Positions 13,909 through 24,900 of a DNA stretch of 64,000 nucleotides are shown in pieces; positions within the stretch are counted from its first letter, which is position 1; each line of letters starts with the position of its first letter. The stretch comes from Pholis gunnellus (Eukaryota > Chordata > Actinopteri > Perciformes > Pholidae), in contig OU342821.1 of the NCBI GenBank assembly GCA_910591455.2, forward strand, positions 13,262,287 to 13,326,286. The letters are read 5' to 3'. The position numbers and the translations under genes were made by a program. The notes beneath the pieces are model-generated. The model saw only the letters and a program-made list of their open reading frames with translations. It ran no database searches and was not told where the DNA came from.

Positions 13909-14532
13909 AACAGGCACGCGCAATCTGAAATGAGATACAGCTCGTGGCTGCTTCACCTCACCTCACCTCACCTCACCCCACCCCAAATTTAGCGATTTTG
14001 ATTATAAAAATGCTTAAAATGATTGAAATCATACATAAATTACATATATAGCACAGATCAGTAGAGAAATATTATCTATTTTATTTCATCATTTGTTTTT
14101 TACTTTTCATGATGACAGGTGAGGCTCCTCCAGCTGTCTCCCCTGAATCAACCTGATTACTAACTAGGATCTCTTATGTCGTCATTTTACTATTAGGGCG
14201 TTTTTTCACATTCAGATTATTTGCCCATATTTAATTTCATTAATGATTTCTGAGCATATAAATCTACCATTATAATGATATTTTTTTGCCAGCATTTGTA
14301 ACATAATTAAGTTAGATAACCCGTCAACACCTTTTTACATCCATGATCAGTCATGCTGATGATGCATGCGACATAACATAAACTGTAACGTTGCGTATTT
14401 TACCAAAGCAACTGGATAGTTAAACACTCGCTACACAATGCGACTTGATGCCGCTCTGACCGACAGATAAAACATTTCATTACAATAAATAAACAATAAA
14501 AACAAGCGGGTGTGTTGTACTTACCAGAGAGT

Positions 14533-14663
14533 GAATTGTGTGAGATAAGAGAGCGTTCTGTAGAAGCCGGTATAGGCGTTGGTTCGTCTGTATCGACTGG
14601 ATGAGAGCAACAGCGTGGTCTGGCCCGTGCTTGGTCTGGATGGTATTCTTCACATTGCATCAT
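14533..14663 (-). other. ass1: possible 5'-UTR first exon of ass1
   Basis: On the minus strand a transcribed-looking stretch ends at CTCTCTG followed by a strong donor GTAAGT near 14526-14532. ass1 coding exon 1 begins with an acceptor at 12244-12245, so an upstream non-coding exon must exist, and this is the best donor I saw on that strand within a few kb. A ZNF143-like motif lies about 210 bp further upstream (14873-14893). The stretch is open for 87 codons but resembles nothing I know. A retrotransposon 3' fragment (14690-14845) lies between motif and exon, which weakens the case. The upper limit given is arbitrary. RNA evidence would settle it. Confidence 0.3.
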
Positions 14664-14689
14664 CCAAGTGAACGCTATTTGACATGCCG

Positions 14690-14845
14690 TTTTTCTTCTT
14701 CTTGTTGGCGGTGTATTGGCGGTTGAATGAATTGGTGCATTACCGCCACCAACTGGTATGGAGTGTGGATCAGGATGTCTAATGGGCTACTTGTATAAAA
14801 ATTTAAATTCAAAAGGAAAATAAAATAAAAACAAAACAAAACAAC
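14690..14845 (-). mobile_element. 3' fragment of a non-LTR retrotransposon-like repeat
   Basis: The stretch shares GGTGCATTACCGCCACC (14734-14750), GGAGTGTGGA and a CTTCTTCTT end with the better preserved copy at 19297-19940. Read on the minus strand, it ends in a GAA-type trinucleotide tail. Short, 5'-truncated and diverged. Confidence 0.5.
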
Positions 14846-14872
14846 GGGCTCATATTTAGAAGATGCTGTCAG

Positions 14873-14893
14873 GTTGCATTGTGGGAGTTGTAG
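14873..14893 (-). promoter_or_regulatory. ZNF143/SBS-like motif
   Basis: The minus strand reads CTACAACTCCCACAATGCA, close to the ZNF143 (Staf) binding consensus ACTACAAYTCCCAGAATGCA. It lies upstream of the candidate ass1 first exon. A match by eye; function is inferred. Confidence 0.45.
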
Positions 14894-15025
14894 GACGCAG
14901 CGTTTGGAGCTCCACCCATACTTCCGCATAAAGTTAGAATATCTTGGCTTCAATGTTGACCATTTCTGTTTTAATAAATATCTTTTCCTATGGAAGTGCA
15001 ATAATAAATACATGGAGTAGCCTTT

Positions 15026-15841
15026 AAACAGTGGTGGACTAAGCATTCATATAATGTACTTAAGTAAAAAAATATAAATATATTATATTTCAGTGTTTCC
15101 TTCTTAAGTTTATTGTAAACAAATACAACTTCAAGTGTCTTTAAAGACCTAAACATAAACAACTCCAACCTTAAAAACAGCTAGTCCTTATTTATTCAAC
15201 GGAAACATAAGAAAAGTCCTTAAAGACTTTACATCTCTAAACAAACACAACCAAAATAAGGTTTGGAGAGGCAGACATGAAGGCTTTCTGATTCAAGCTT
15301 AGGCTCCAAAGAACATATTAACAAGGCAGGAAACAGCCTTGTTCATTTATCAAAAAGATTAACAGGATTAAAGATCTTTTCCCATTAGCTCGCTGGCCAT
15401 GTGGTGTCTGCTCCTCCAGTGTCTGCTTGTTTTCTAGCCATGCCTATTGAGGCCAATCTTGAATCAGAGCAAGCAGAAGAAGTAAAGTTATACATCATGG
15501 TATGATGGTATGATGGTATGAGTATCATCATGGTTAGCCACCGTGGCATGTCACATAAAGCAGACTGGTTCATCTACAAAAACGGTGGAAGTGGTGTCAC
15601 CAAAATCCTTTAAAGTTAACTTAATTTATCACATGAATTATAGATATTCAATAATTAAAGACTGTCCTTGCAATGATGAAACTAAGTTTATTCATCTAAT
15701 TTTCAATGTTCAATTTGGTAATATATTTAAAATCCTAAATTCTTGTCTTGTCACTTTTATCATACATGGAAGTGGAGCCTTTACTTTTCAATTAAAACTT
15801 TTTTTTTCATGAATTAAATCTCATTGACATTGAACATTACA
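15026..15841. repeat. 0.8-kb duplicated segment, copy A
   Basis: This segment recurs at 16546-17376 with very high identity; a 62-codon stretch is identical at protein level. It begins GTGGACTAAGCATTC and ends near CATTGAACATTAC. It contains ATGGT tandem triplets (about 15500-15520) but no convincing gene. The start resembles hAT-like repeat ends (CAGTGGTGGA). Confidence 0.85.
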
Positions 15842-16263
15842 ATAGAACATTGACATAGTTTTAAAAAACGTTAAAATAGATCATTATTAACAATATCAAA
15901 TAAATACGGTCACACAGAATTACGTCATTGGTGTTAATGCTACACAAAACACTTTTATTTTGAAATACTACACTGACCCTTTGAGGTTCTTCGTGGATCA
16001 AGACGTCCTTGGAAGGCATTTGGTTCGTCAGATGTCTGACTTCATTTGTTTAAAATATCATGATACATGTGAGAATTTTGAGTGAAGCTTGCCATTTGTG
16101 TTACTCATTTATTGGCCGCAGGGGTTAAAAACTGAACATTAAAACTGAATATATTGAACAGTTTAATGATTTTGATTTGCCTGAAAACAAGTGGTGTGAC
16201 TGACACATGGCAGCAATTTTGTTAAAGTTGTAGGTTTTTCTCTATATTGTCATTGGAGTTACA

Positions 16264-16311
16264 GTCACTGGTGTTACTTCTCCTCCTGGTAACACCAGTA
16301 ACACCAGTGAC
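16264..16311. repeat. 14-bp perfect inverted repeat
   Basis: GTCACTGGTGTTAC at 16264-16277 is the exact reverse complement of GTAACACCAGTGAC at 16298-16311, with a 20-base loop. It lies between the two copies of the 0.8-kb segment and just upstream of a degraded ORF. Confidence 0.85.
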
Positions 16312-16413
16312 ATTCATGAGCCACATAAAAGCTGCAAAAAGACATGAGGAGAAAAAAGTTGTAATTATTGTGTATGTGTATAATTATACTTTTGTGCTTT
16401 TCCTTTTGTCAGG

Positions 16414-16545
16414 CATGGCGAAATTAAGTGCTGCTGAAAAGCAAAGACTGTACAGGCAGCAGAGAGATGGAGAGCAGAGAGAGCAGAGTACTGAACCAAA
16501 CAGAAAACATGTATCACCCACTTTGTATCACCCAGCAATGGCCAA
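16414..16545 (+). pseudogene. 5' piece of a transposon-type Arg/Gln-rich protein
   Basis: An open stretch begins MAKLSAAEKQRLYRQQRD and continues through a Gln/Glu/Arg-rich segment to HPAMAK, where copy A' of the 0.8-kb repeat follows and the frame soon stops. The opening (LSAAEKQRxYRxxRD) resembles the start of uncharacterised, repetitive fish proteins that I recall; no enzyme domain is visible. The same sequence recurs at 17388-17570 with its downstream part. Regarded as a broken transposable-element gene. Confidence 0.45.
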
Positions 16546-17376
16546 AGTGGTAGACTAAGCATTCATATAATGTACTTAAGTAAAAAAATATAAATATATT
16601 ATATTTCAGGGTTTCCTTCTTACATTTATTGTAAAAAAATAAAACTTTGCATTTTTGAAAAGCCTCAAGTGTCTTTAAAGACCTATAAACATAAACAACT
16701 CCATACCTAATAACAGCTAGTTCTTATTTATTCAACGGAAACATAAGAAAAGTCCTTAAAGACCTTACATCTCTAAACAAACACAACCAAAATAAGGTTT
16801 GGAGAGGCAGACATGAAGGCTTTCTGATTCAAGCTTAGGCTCCAAAGGAAATATTAACAAGGCAGGAAACAGCCTTGTTCATTTATCAAAAAGATTAACA
16901 GGATTAAAGATCTTTTCCCATTAGCTCGCTGGCCATGTGGTGTCTGCTCCTCCAGTGTCTGCTTGTTTTCTAGCCATGCCTATTGAGGCCAATCTTGAAT
17001 CAGAGCAAGCGGAAGAAGTAAAGTTATACATCATGGTATGATGGTATGATGGTATGAGTATCATCATGGTTAGCCACCGTGGCATGTCACATAAAGCAGA
17101 CTGGTTCATCTACAAAAACGGTGGAAGTGGTGTCACCAAAATCCTTTTAAGTTAACTTAATAATCACATGAATTATAGATATTCAATAATTAAAGACTGT
17201 CCTTGCAATGATGAAACTAAGTTTATTCATCTAATTTTCAATGTTCAATTTGGTAATATATTTAAAATCCTAAATTCTTGTCTTGTCACTTTTATCATAC
17301 ATGGAAGTGGAGCCTTTACTTTTCAATTAAAACCTTTTTTTTCATGAATTAAATCTCATTGACATTGAACATTACA
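16546..17376. repeat. 0.8-kb duplicated segment, copy A'
   Basis: The second copy of 15026-15841, in direct orientation and offset by about 1520-1536 bases because of small indels near its start. It separates the two copies of the Arg/Gln-rich ORF fragment. Confidence 0.85.
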
Positions 17377-17387
17377 TATATAACATA

Positions 17388-17570
17388 AAAAAGCAAAGAC
17401 TATACAGGCAGCAGAGAGATGGAGAGCACAGTACTGAACCAAACAGAAAACATGTATCACCCACTTTGTATCACCCAGCAATGGCCAAAGGAGACGAAGA
17501 CAAATCCAGGAATTGGAGGAGAAACTAAAACTGGTCACAAAACAATGTAACAAATACAAGAGGAGATACT
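17388..17570 (+). pseudogene. second copy of the Arg/Gln-rich ORF, frameshifted
   Basis: The segment repeats EKQRLYRQQRDGE...HPAMAK from 16436-16545 with a small deletion. After that, a different reading frame gives RRRRQIQELEEKLKLVTKQC and then NKYKRRY before a stop: a basic, coiled-coil-like continuation. The frame change shows that the gene is dead. Read with the 16.4-kb fragment, it suggests tandem duplication of one transposon-like gene, with later loss of the middle of the second copy. Confidence 0.45.
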
Positions 17571-18720
17571 AATCAGCAAATTCTGAGAGTCCTGGGAGTC
17601 AAGCCACAAAAGTAGAAAGAATACTTCAAGGTCAGTCTGTCCTCTCTCTAATAAAAATAACCACATTCAGCGCACAGTAGGTCAAGAAGCAGAGACTGTT
17701 ACATTGTGACTCATTGCAGAACCTTCATGTGAAGTTTGTAGCTGAGAATTGCTTCTTGTGCCTTCTTCTGCAGACACAGACCATTTTGAGTTGTCAAACC
17801 AAATGAGCAGGACAGAGAGACATGCCAGTGTAAGACTTCAATGTCACGGCTGACACACTGTACAAACATGGTCTCTCAGATTCAAAAAACGTGGACAACA
17901 TGGCCGACAACACTGTTTGCAACACCATGTCACCCTGTAAAATAAATAATAAAACAATAAAAAATCTTGGTCTCATTATTCCATTACTCTGCCCTATGCA
18001 TTTTTAAATAAAATATATAAAAATAAACTAAGCTCAACGTTTTGTGGATTCATTAAGTTTAGAAGATAGTTAATGTTATAATCACTTTTTGGTATGAAAG
18101 GAGAAATACATTTCAGCAGCTCTGTACTACTTAGATTCCACCCTTTCAAGTGTCATGTTCCTTCTAATGAATAAAGAAAGCTTTACTCCAAGATCAAATA
18201 AAGCCTGCTTGTGTTTTGTGTCTTTAACTACATTTCAAAGATGGGTGGTGAGTTTGGCTTCCCCCAGATTTGTGTCCATTTCCTCATCTAGGTGATGTTT
18301 CTATGAAACACTTATCTGCTTAAGTCTATGTCATTGCAAAGAAAATTTCCCCCAAACAATCTTTGAAAAGTCCAGAGTTCCTGGTCAGATCCTGCCAGTA
18401 AGAGCTGTTTCTTTAAGTTTATGGTATCTATAAAGTTCTATGGTAAAGTAGCTCCGTTTCCTTTCAGCAGGTAACACTGTAAACACACAAAACAATGGCG
18501 TTCCCCTCGTGGCAGCATTCACAAGCTCACTGCAAAATTACACCAAACAACCATATCTCCAGATGCTGTATGTCACATACTCTGTCACATATCTTTTTTT
18601 TTTTTTAATTATTACATATTCCTGTTGTGACTAATTGGCCCAATGTCGATAGCCACATGGTGAATGAAATGCTACAAATGTGTTCTTGACGCGCACACCT
18701 TTGTATGAAGGGCAAATCAC
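17571..18720. other. intergenic, no gene recognised
   Basis: AT-rich intergenic DNA with short poly-T near 18593-18606 and no convincing coding sequence. It probably contains decayed repeat material continuing from the ORF fragment at its left edge. Confidence 0.6.
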
Positions 18721-18724
18721 TGGC

Positions 18725-18930
18725 CAAATCCCAATGTCCTCCCTTATGGACTCACGGACTTTGAGGCGCGCTCCCGCGAAGTCCGTGAGGGTTTAGGGCT
18801 GTCCCACTGTCAAATCGTCAAGTGTTTGAGGGATCTCTTGCAGACATTTTGAGCCCTTTATGAACCCTTTCCGCAAGTCCACGAATCATTGCAATGTGAC
18901 GTTAAACACGGGGTAACCAGTAGACGCATG
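18725..18930. mobile_element. decayed MITE-like repeat with palindrome
   Basis: CTCACGGACTT (18751-18761) and AAGTCCGTGAG (18779-18789) form a perfect 11-bp inverted pair within a segment whose wording (CCAATGTCCTCCCTTATGGA, GGCTGTCCCACTGTCAAATC) I recognise as a common fish repeat. Superfamily unknown. Confidence 0.45.
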
Positions 18931-19296
18931 GAGACGTAAAAAAAAAGGTAATCAAAGAAGACGGCTCACGTGTGTTCAGCCTGGAGTATTACATTTATAC
19001 AGAAACATTAAGGGTTAAAGATGGAATAAAAAATAAACATGCAATCAGAGAATATTTATTTATTTATTCATCAAATATCAGATTTTGTCATTGAAGCTGT
19101 TTTGACAAAAACGAGTAAATAGATTACATGACATTACTTCTCATCGTGTGAGTAAAGATGATGGAAGACGTTCAAATCAGGGAGTACAAAGTACATTGGG
19201 ATTTGGCCAACGTCAATATCCGAGAGCGCAAATGACATCCATGCGCGCGAAAATGAAAAAGGCGCGCGCAAAAATGAAACAGCGAGGCGCGTATTT

Positions 19297-19940
19297 CTTC
19301 TTCTTCTTCTAGTTTTACGGCGGTTGGCATCCATCTTATTGGTGCATTACCGCCACCTTCTGCTCCGGAGTGTGGAACAGACAAACTTACACTCTTTACC
19401 CCAAAACAAAACAAAACAACAACACACAATCAAATAAAAAACAAACAAATAAGCACTCTAACAAGCACCCTTGTACCTTATCCCTGCATTTCCGTCATAC
19501 CCTATAAAAAACCCGTGTTCTTTAGGAAAGCTAAGAAGACCCTAACCTGTGCACTCTTACCCATGTTCAGTACTCTTTTCAGTGAGCATTCATGCACCCC
19601 TAATTCCCTCAGATGTTTCCTCATTTGTCTCTCTCTGTACCTCATACGCCCTACAACTCACCAACAGCCTACCTGCTCAACTGACTCCTCTTCTCCACAT
19701 CCTTCACACAACCCTGTCTGGTGTTTCCCTATCATTTTCAGTGTTTTACTTAGTGCACTATGGCCCAACCGTAACCTTGTTAGAACAGTTTCCTCTCTCC
19801 TATTCCAACTACCTACCCTGGTAACTTTGACACTCTTTTGTATAGCCTACAATATAAATGTCTCCTTTTCTCCTCTCTGTCCCACCTCTGCCTTACTGAT
19901 TTTAATATTCATTTCTATATTTCCTTTCTTTAATGCCCTC
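19297..19940 (-). mobile_element. 5'-truncated non-LTR retrotransposon copy with target-site duplication
   Basis: Flanked by GCGCGTATTT on the left (19288-19297) and again at 19948-19957 on the right, which looks like a 10-bp target-site duplication. On the minus strand the insertion ends in a GAA-type trinucleotide tail preceded by a conserved GGTGGCGGTAATGCACC block, as in teleost LINE 3' ends that I recall. The body is Ser/Leu-rich when read forward and shows no intact reverse transcriptase. It is nested in foldback copy 2 and is therefore younger than it. Confidence 0.65.
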
Positions 19941-20115
19941 TTTCGCGCGCGTATTTTACATTGGCGAGCACTTTTACATCACTCCGCGAGCAAAAGTCGC
20001 TCGCGAAGCTTGAACCTGCTCGCTCGCGAGTAGATTTTCTTTTTGACAGTAAGTGGGCGGACCCAGTCTCCCTTGTATCTCTACATCTAATTGGTTACAA
20101 TCCTCGAGCAGGGTC

Positions 20116-20332
20116 GGTCCGTGTACGTTTTAGGTCCGTGTAAAACGTACACGGACCCATGTAGTCAACTACTGATGCTAACACTCCCATCGGCCGAGGT
20201 TTATTTATTTATTAATTTCTTGCATACGCCCATTTCCGTTTTGAAACGAAAAACGAGAATACCATGGTATTTCCGTATTTTCCGAATTAACGGTACAACT
20301 ATAAAACAAGATGACTAAAACGTACACGGACC
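20116..20332. mobile_element. small element bounded by GGTCCGTGTACGTTTTA repeats
   Basis: GGTCCGTGTACGTTTTA at 20116-20132 is followed by its inverted copy at 20141-20157, and a further inverted copy lies at 20316-20332, adjoining the right arm of foldback copy 2. The three 17-mers are exact. The 158 bases between are unremarkable AT-rich sequence. Either a tiny non-autonomous element or the true inner boundary of the foldback copy. Confidence 0.6.
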
Positions 20333-20452
20333 TTTAAGCTTCGCGAGACAGACTTTGGCTCGCGGAGTGATGTAAAAGCGCTCGTCAAAGTAAAATACGC
20401 GCGCGGCTGTTTGATTTCCGCTCTCTCGGATTTTGACAGATTTGCCTTCATA

Positions 20453-21958
20453 CCTTTGGTTATTCTTCAGTTGCTTCCTTCTTCCACGATGCTGTAGCTG
20501 TATATTGCAGAGTGTAGTTTTGTTTGCTTTGTTCGTAATTGTGCAATATTTAGAATGTAGCTTATTGTTTTGTGCCGTTTAATTATTACCACCTGTGTCC
20601 ACTTATGGCTTGATTGTGAGGTGTGACTCATACTAATACCCACACAAATATAAACAAAGAAACTAAAATCACTAATTGGCTCCATCAGTTCCATTGCAGT
20701 AAAGTTTTACCATCCTAGTCCATTAGTCAGTCTTTACAAAGTCGTGATCTTCAAACACCAAACACAAACTTGTCATTCAGTATGGCCAAACAATATTTTA
20801 AAATGTTCCATTACAATTTTCTAAGAAGCGGTGCTATCCTCAAAAAGACTATGCTGCTCTGTGGTCGTACTCCATTAGCTACTTCTTCTGTGGTGGATTT
20901 ACATGAATATCTGGTCGGTCAAACGGGCTAAAAAACTTGACCGAGACAGTTTGTATTTTTTAATTTTTATTTCTTCGCCACGACGTTCCAAAATCAATAA
21001 ACAAATGATCAAAAATACAATATAAACTTTTGAAATCAATACACTGAATATTTTTTTAATTTCTTACACAGGGCAAAAAACACTGAGCAAGTCCGCATAT
21101 CTATTGACTCGGCTAAGTCCTCTTTGCTTTTCTAGATGGCAGATTACGGTGTTTCACAAACGTGGAGCCTCCCACCCTTATTACCCCCGATCACATACAG
21201 TTCACTAGTTAGGCATTCGCCAAAGACGTACAGTACAAAATGCCAAATAACAAGTCCTCGAACAATTGTGTTGAAACTGTCGATCAAGCACGACTGCAAC
21301 CCACCAATTTGTACACAATGAACACCCCCCCCCCCCATTCAACTCCCCATGAACAAGAGTCAGTCGAGATTGAAGGTGTAAAAACGTTTGAAAGGCTACA
21401 GTGTCAGAGGACAGAAAATAGGGGAGATGAGACCTGGAGAGTCAAGGCGAGTTGCTGTCAAATCAGTGCCCAAGTTCGATATAAAGAGTAAGTCTCTGAC
21501 ACTAAGATCCAAAGGCAAAAAAAGACCAGCATCCATTGGGGGAAGGGGGGGGGGGGGGGGGGGGGGGCAAACTGTTGGATTTACTCAGAAAAGATGAACA
21601 TTAATCTATTATAACTCATGGCATAATACCCATAAAATACAATAAATTATTTCCATCCCTTCAGCACACAGAACAAATAAACTTCATCATTTGTATATCT
21701 TGCACTTTGAAATACACATGACTTTTTTTCTTGTTGATATGGAAAGAAATCTGGCATTATGAATGATGTAAAATAGAAAAACAAATAGTCCATAGATGGG
21801 TGAGGTGGTGTGGGTGGATTAATAAAAAATAAAACTAGAAAAAAAACAAACGGTATACCCTGGTGGGAGGAACTGGAGGAGGGAAGGTCTTTGAGTCCCA
21901 GTCGGTGGGGGAAGTTAGTGGTGCTGTGCAATCCTCTCATCGTTAACCCCCCCTCGGC
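20453..21958. other. intergenic; includes surf4 3' UTR
   Basis: The stretch next to 21958 should be the surf4 3' UTR (minus strand). I saw no convincing polyadenylation hexamer close to the stop, so its length is unknown. A 23-G run lies at 21545-21567. No gene recognised. Confidence 0.6.
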
Positions 21959-24900
21959 CTACCACTCTTTCTTTTTCTCATCCATGGACACTCCGCCAGG
22001 TCCGAGCGCCACCACTAACAGAAGGCCGCCGATGACCGAGGTGGTCTGGAAGAAGTCGTACTTGAGGAAGTCGTGCATGGGCTTGTAGGCGGGGACGGCC
22101 CAGAAGGCGTTGAAGTAGACGTTGATGGCCAGAAGCCACACGACGAGGGTCAACGCTGCCAGCTTGGTTTTGAAGCCTATGGCCACCAGGATGATGAGTG
22201 CAGTTCCAACCATGTTCTGCAGGATCTGTGAGAGAAAGTTACGAGTGGGTGGGTGAAGATGTGCAACTTACAGAATATGTTCATCACGTCACAGATTGCC
22301 GGATTTTGAATGGATGTCCGCTTGGTGAAATTGACACACCAACAGCAGCCACTCCTCATGCAGTAGAGGAGAGAGACGTATAGCAGGGGGAAAACGAGCA
22401 CAAGAAACTCACAGCTATGTAACAACCTTTTCTCTGGCGCTTTGTGTCATACAGTTGCTAAAGGGTGCCTTGTGCCACGGTATCAGATGCCGAGGGGTGT
22501 GCCAAAGCGGCTGTATTTGACCTGGGAATGAGAACAGGCTGCAGGCTGCTTATTGGCAGGAGGTTACATACCCAAAGTCTCTTTGTCGATGCTCAGAACA
22601 CAGCAAAATAAGAGGGTCCCTGTAGATTAGGACACCGCCACACACTTCTAGTGGGTCATAAGTAATGATTGAAAAGGATCGTTTTTGTATCAGTCTATGC
22701 ATTGTTTTTTTTAGGGAATTCCTGCATATAATACCTTTAAACAAACAATATGTATTGTGTTAGTAAGTGAGCTTTAAAAGGTGTTAGTCAGGTGGATTGC
22801 GTTAGAGCCTGGGTAGCAGTTTCCTCCTGCTTCCAGTCCAATTATATTAGCTTAGCCTATTTAGTGGCAAATACGTTTACTTTCCAAAATGTTAAATTTT
22901 TCATTTACGCCTGAATCCAATAGCTTTGTATTATGTCCGTGTCTGTAAGTAGTGGTGGCGTAGCATTGGTCGTGACTTAATGATGAAATAACCATCTGGG
23001 TTAAACGAGGGATGTTGTCGTCGGTACTCACAGAGAAGAAGTTGGAGTCAAAGTGCAGCAGAGTCATGAACATGAGCACGAGCAGTACTCGACCACCCAG
23101 CTGCATGTACTGCTTTGGCGAACTCTCCCCCATGGAGGGGACTCCAGCAAACATGCTCTTCCCTTCCGAGCGAGACTCGGCCAGCAGCAGCAGCAGACCT
23201 CCTCCGAGGGCGAGGTTTCTGGAGAGGGGAGAGAGAGAGAGAGCGAGAGGATGGTTATTTTAGGACAGACCTGCAGTCAGTCCAGTAGAAAATGTCTTGA
23301 AGACAAAGTTCATACTAACAACCAACAGCATAAAGACTAAAAAGTACACTAAGGCAGAAACAGAAACACTACAATGTAGGACTGTATTTAAGGGATTTCT
23401 CTGATGGCCGATGACTCATCTGTCTTGTTGATGTTTAAATAAATCACAGGTCTTGTTGACAGTAATTATTGGCGTCTGCTTGACAGCTAAACAGCTTTCT
23501 CCTTTTTAAAATGTCCAATGCAATTTCATAAGCAGTGAAATAAATAAAGAATTACAGCAGAAACCACCTACAAAGAGAAACTCACCTCATCAAAAATTTG
23601 AGGTCCCATAAAATGCTGTATGCAACAGTCTGGTGGAAAAAAAAGAGACATTCCAGATCAGATACAAAAAGACACATTGCTCGTGTAAATCAAAAGTGTC
23701 ATTGTAGTGGGATTGTTCTTACCTGTAGCGCTATGATGCCAAATAGTCCAAAGCAGGCATACTGTACAAAATTTCTACTAAGGATGAGGACACAACCACC
23801 TGTTAGGACACACACAAAGATGTGGTCATTATGGCAGCAACACACTGTGTTCAAATGTGAGAGTAAAACAACAAATTTCACTTGTGCACTTCAGCATAAT
23901 CTGTTTTTTTGCAGAGATGTTCAAGAGTTTATTGTTCTGACATATTAAGAGGGCAGTGTTGAGAGGTTTTCATGTGGTAGTAAAACATGCGGCGGGGCAG
24001 GTCCATGGATAACACGGTTTATGTCAAACTCTGAGTGTCGGGTTCAGCATGTCTCAGCAGAAACCACACGACTCCCCGGACAAATGTTCCAACTTCACCT
24101 GCCATGAGATGGTGATTACAGTATGTGGTCAAAAACCATGTTTCCATTCAATTGTTAAGCAAATTTTAAACAAACTTTTGAAATTTCGCAAAAAAAAAGG
24201 AATGTGAATTTGCCACGTTTTCATGGTTTGGAGCACATAAACTCGGCTGCAGCTTGCATGGAGGAAGCTTTACTGTATTCTGCCGTACCTATGCAGCTTT
24301 TCTAATGAAATAGGTTTTTTTTTAAAAAAAGGGTATAAAAATGTGACGGGAAACCCGGCTAATGTATTCTGGTTCTTACAGGACAAGAACAGAAGCTGAC
24401 ATCTTCTGCTACACTTTGGGTGATCCCTTAAACAGTGTGCACATTTCTAGACTTACAGCCAATTTGCTTAAAAGTTCAAGGAGCTCAGGGATGCATTTTC
24501 CCAAAACACTGCAACCGATTCGTGGACAAGTGGGCTGCCTCTTGGCTTCCTTCAACAAGTCTTGTCTGTGCCTCCCCCCTGATCTCTCCAATCAGCAAGA
24601 TGGTTTGTAACCAAAAAGTGAAGTTCTGTGTTTGTATCAATCTATTGCACAACTTTCTGCTAAATGTAGACACTATGTGGCTGAAACGGACTGAGCACAC
24701 TTCTAGCAATAGCCGTTTGACTTACTAAATTTTTTGTGTCACACACACACACACACACACACCACTCAGTAACGCCACAAAAACATGCAACTTGCTCCTG
24801 TGAAATCCGAGGTGACCGTAACCCGACAGTGCACTGCCTCCCAGTCACTCACCCAGCTGTCCTATGAGGTTCAGCAGCACAAAGAAGGTGGCCAGGAAGT

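Larger units (their letters stand above)
19209..20452. mobile_element. foldback-type element, copy 2, interrupted twice
   Basis: The left arm starts near 19209 (TCCGAGAGCGCAAATGACAT) and resumes at 19941 (TATTTTACATTGGCGAGCAC...GGGCGGACCC...CATCTAATTGG). The right arm at 20333-20452 is inverted (TTCGCGAGACAG, CGCTCGTCAAAGTAAAATAC, TTTTGACAGATTTGCCTTCA). Arms match copy 1 (12826-13908). The left arm is split by a retrotransposon fragment (19297-19940), and the core is replaced by a small palindromic element (20116-20332). Confidence 0.7.

Noticed and set aside
19515..20033. 172-codon Ser/Leu-rich ORF
   Set aside because: It runs through the retrotransposon fragment in the antisense direction and into the foldback arm. 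No domain, no start context.
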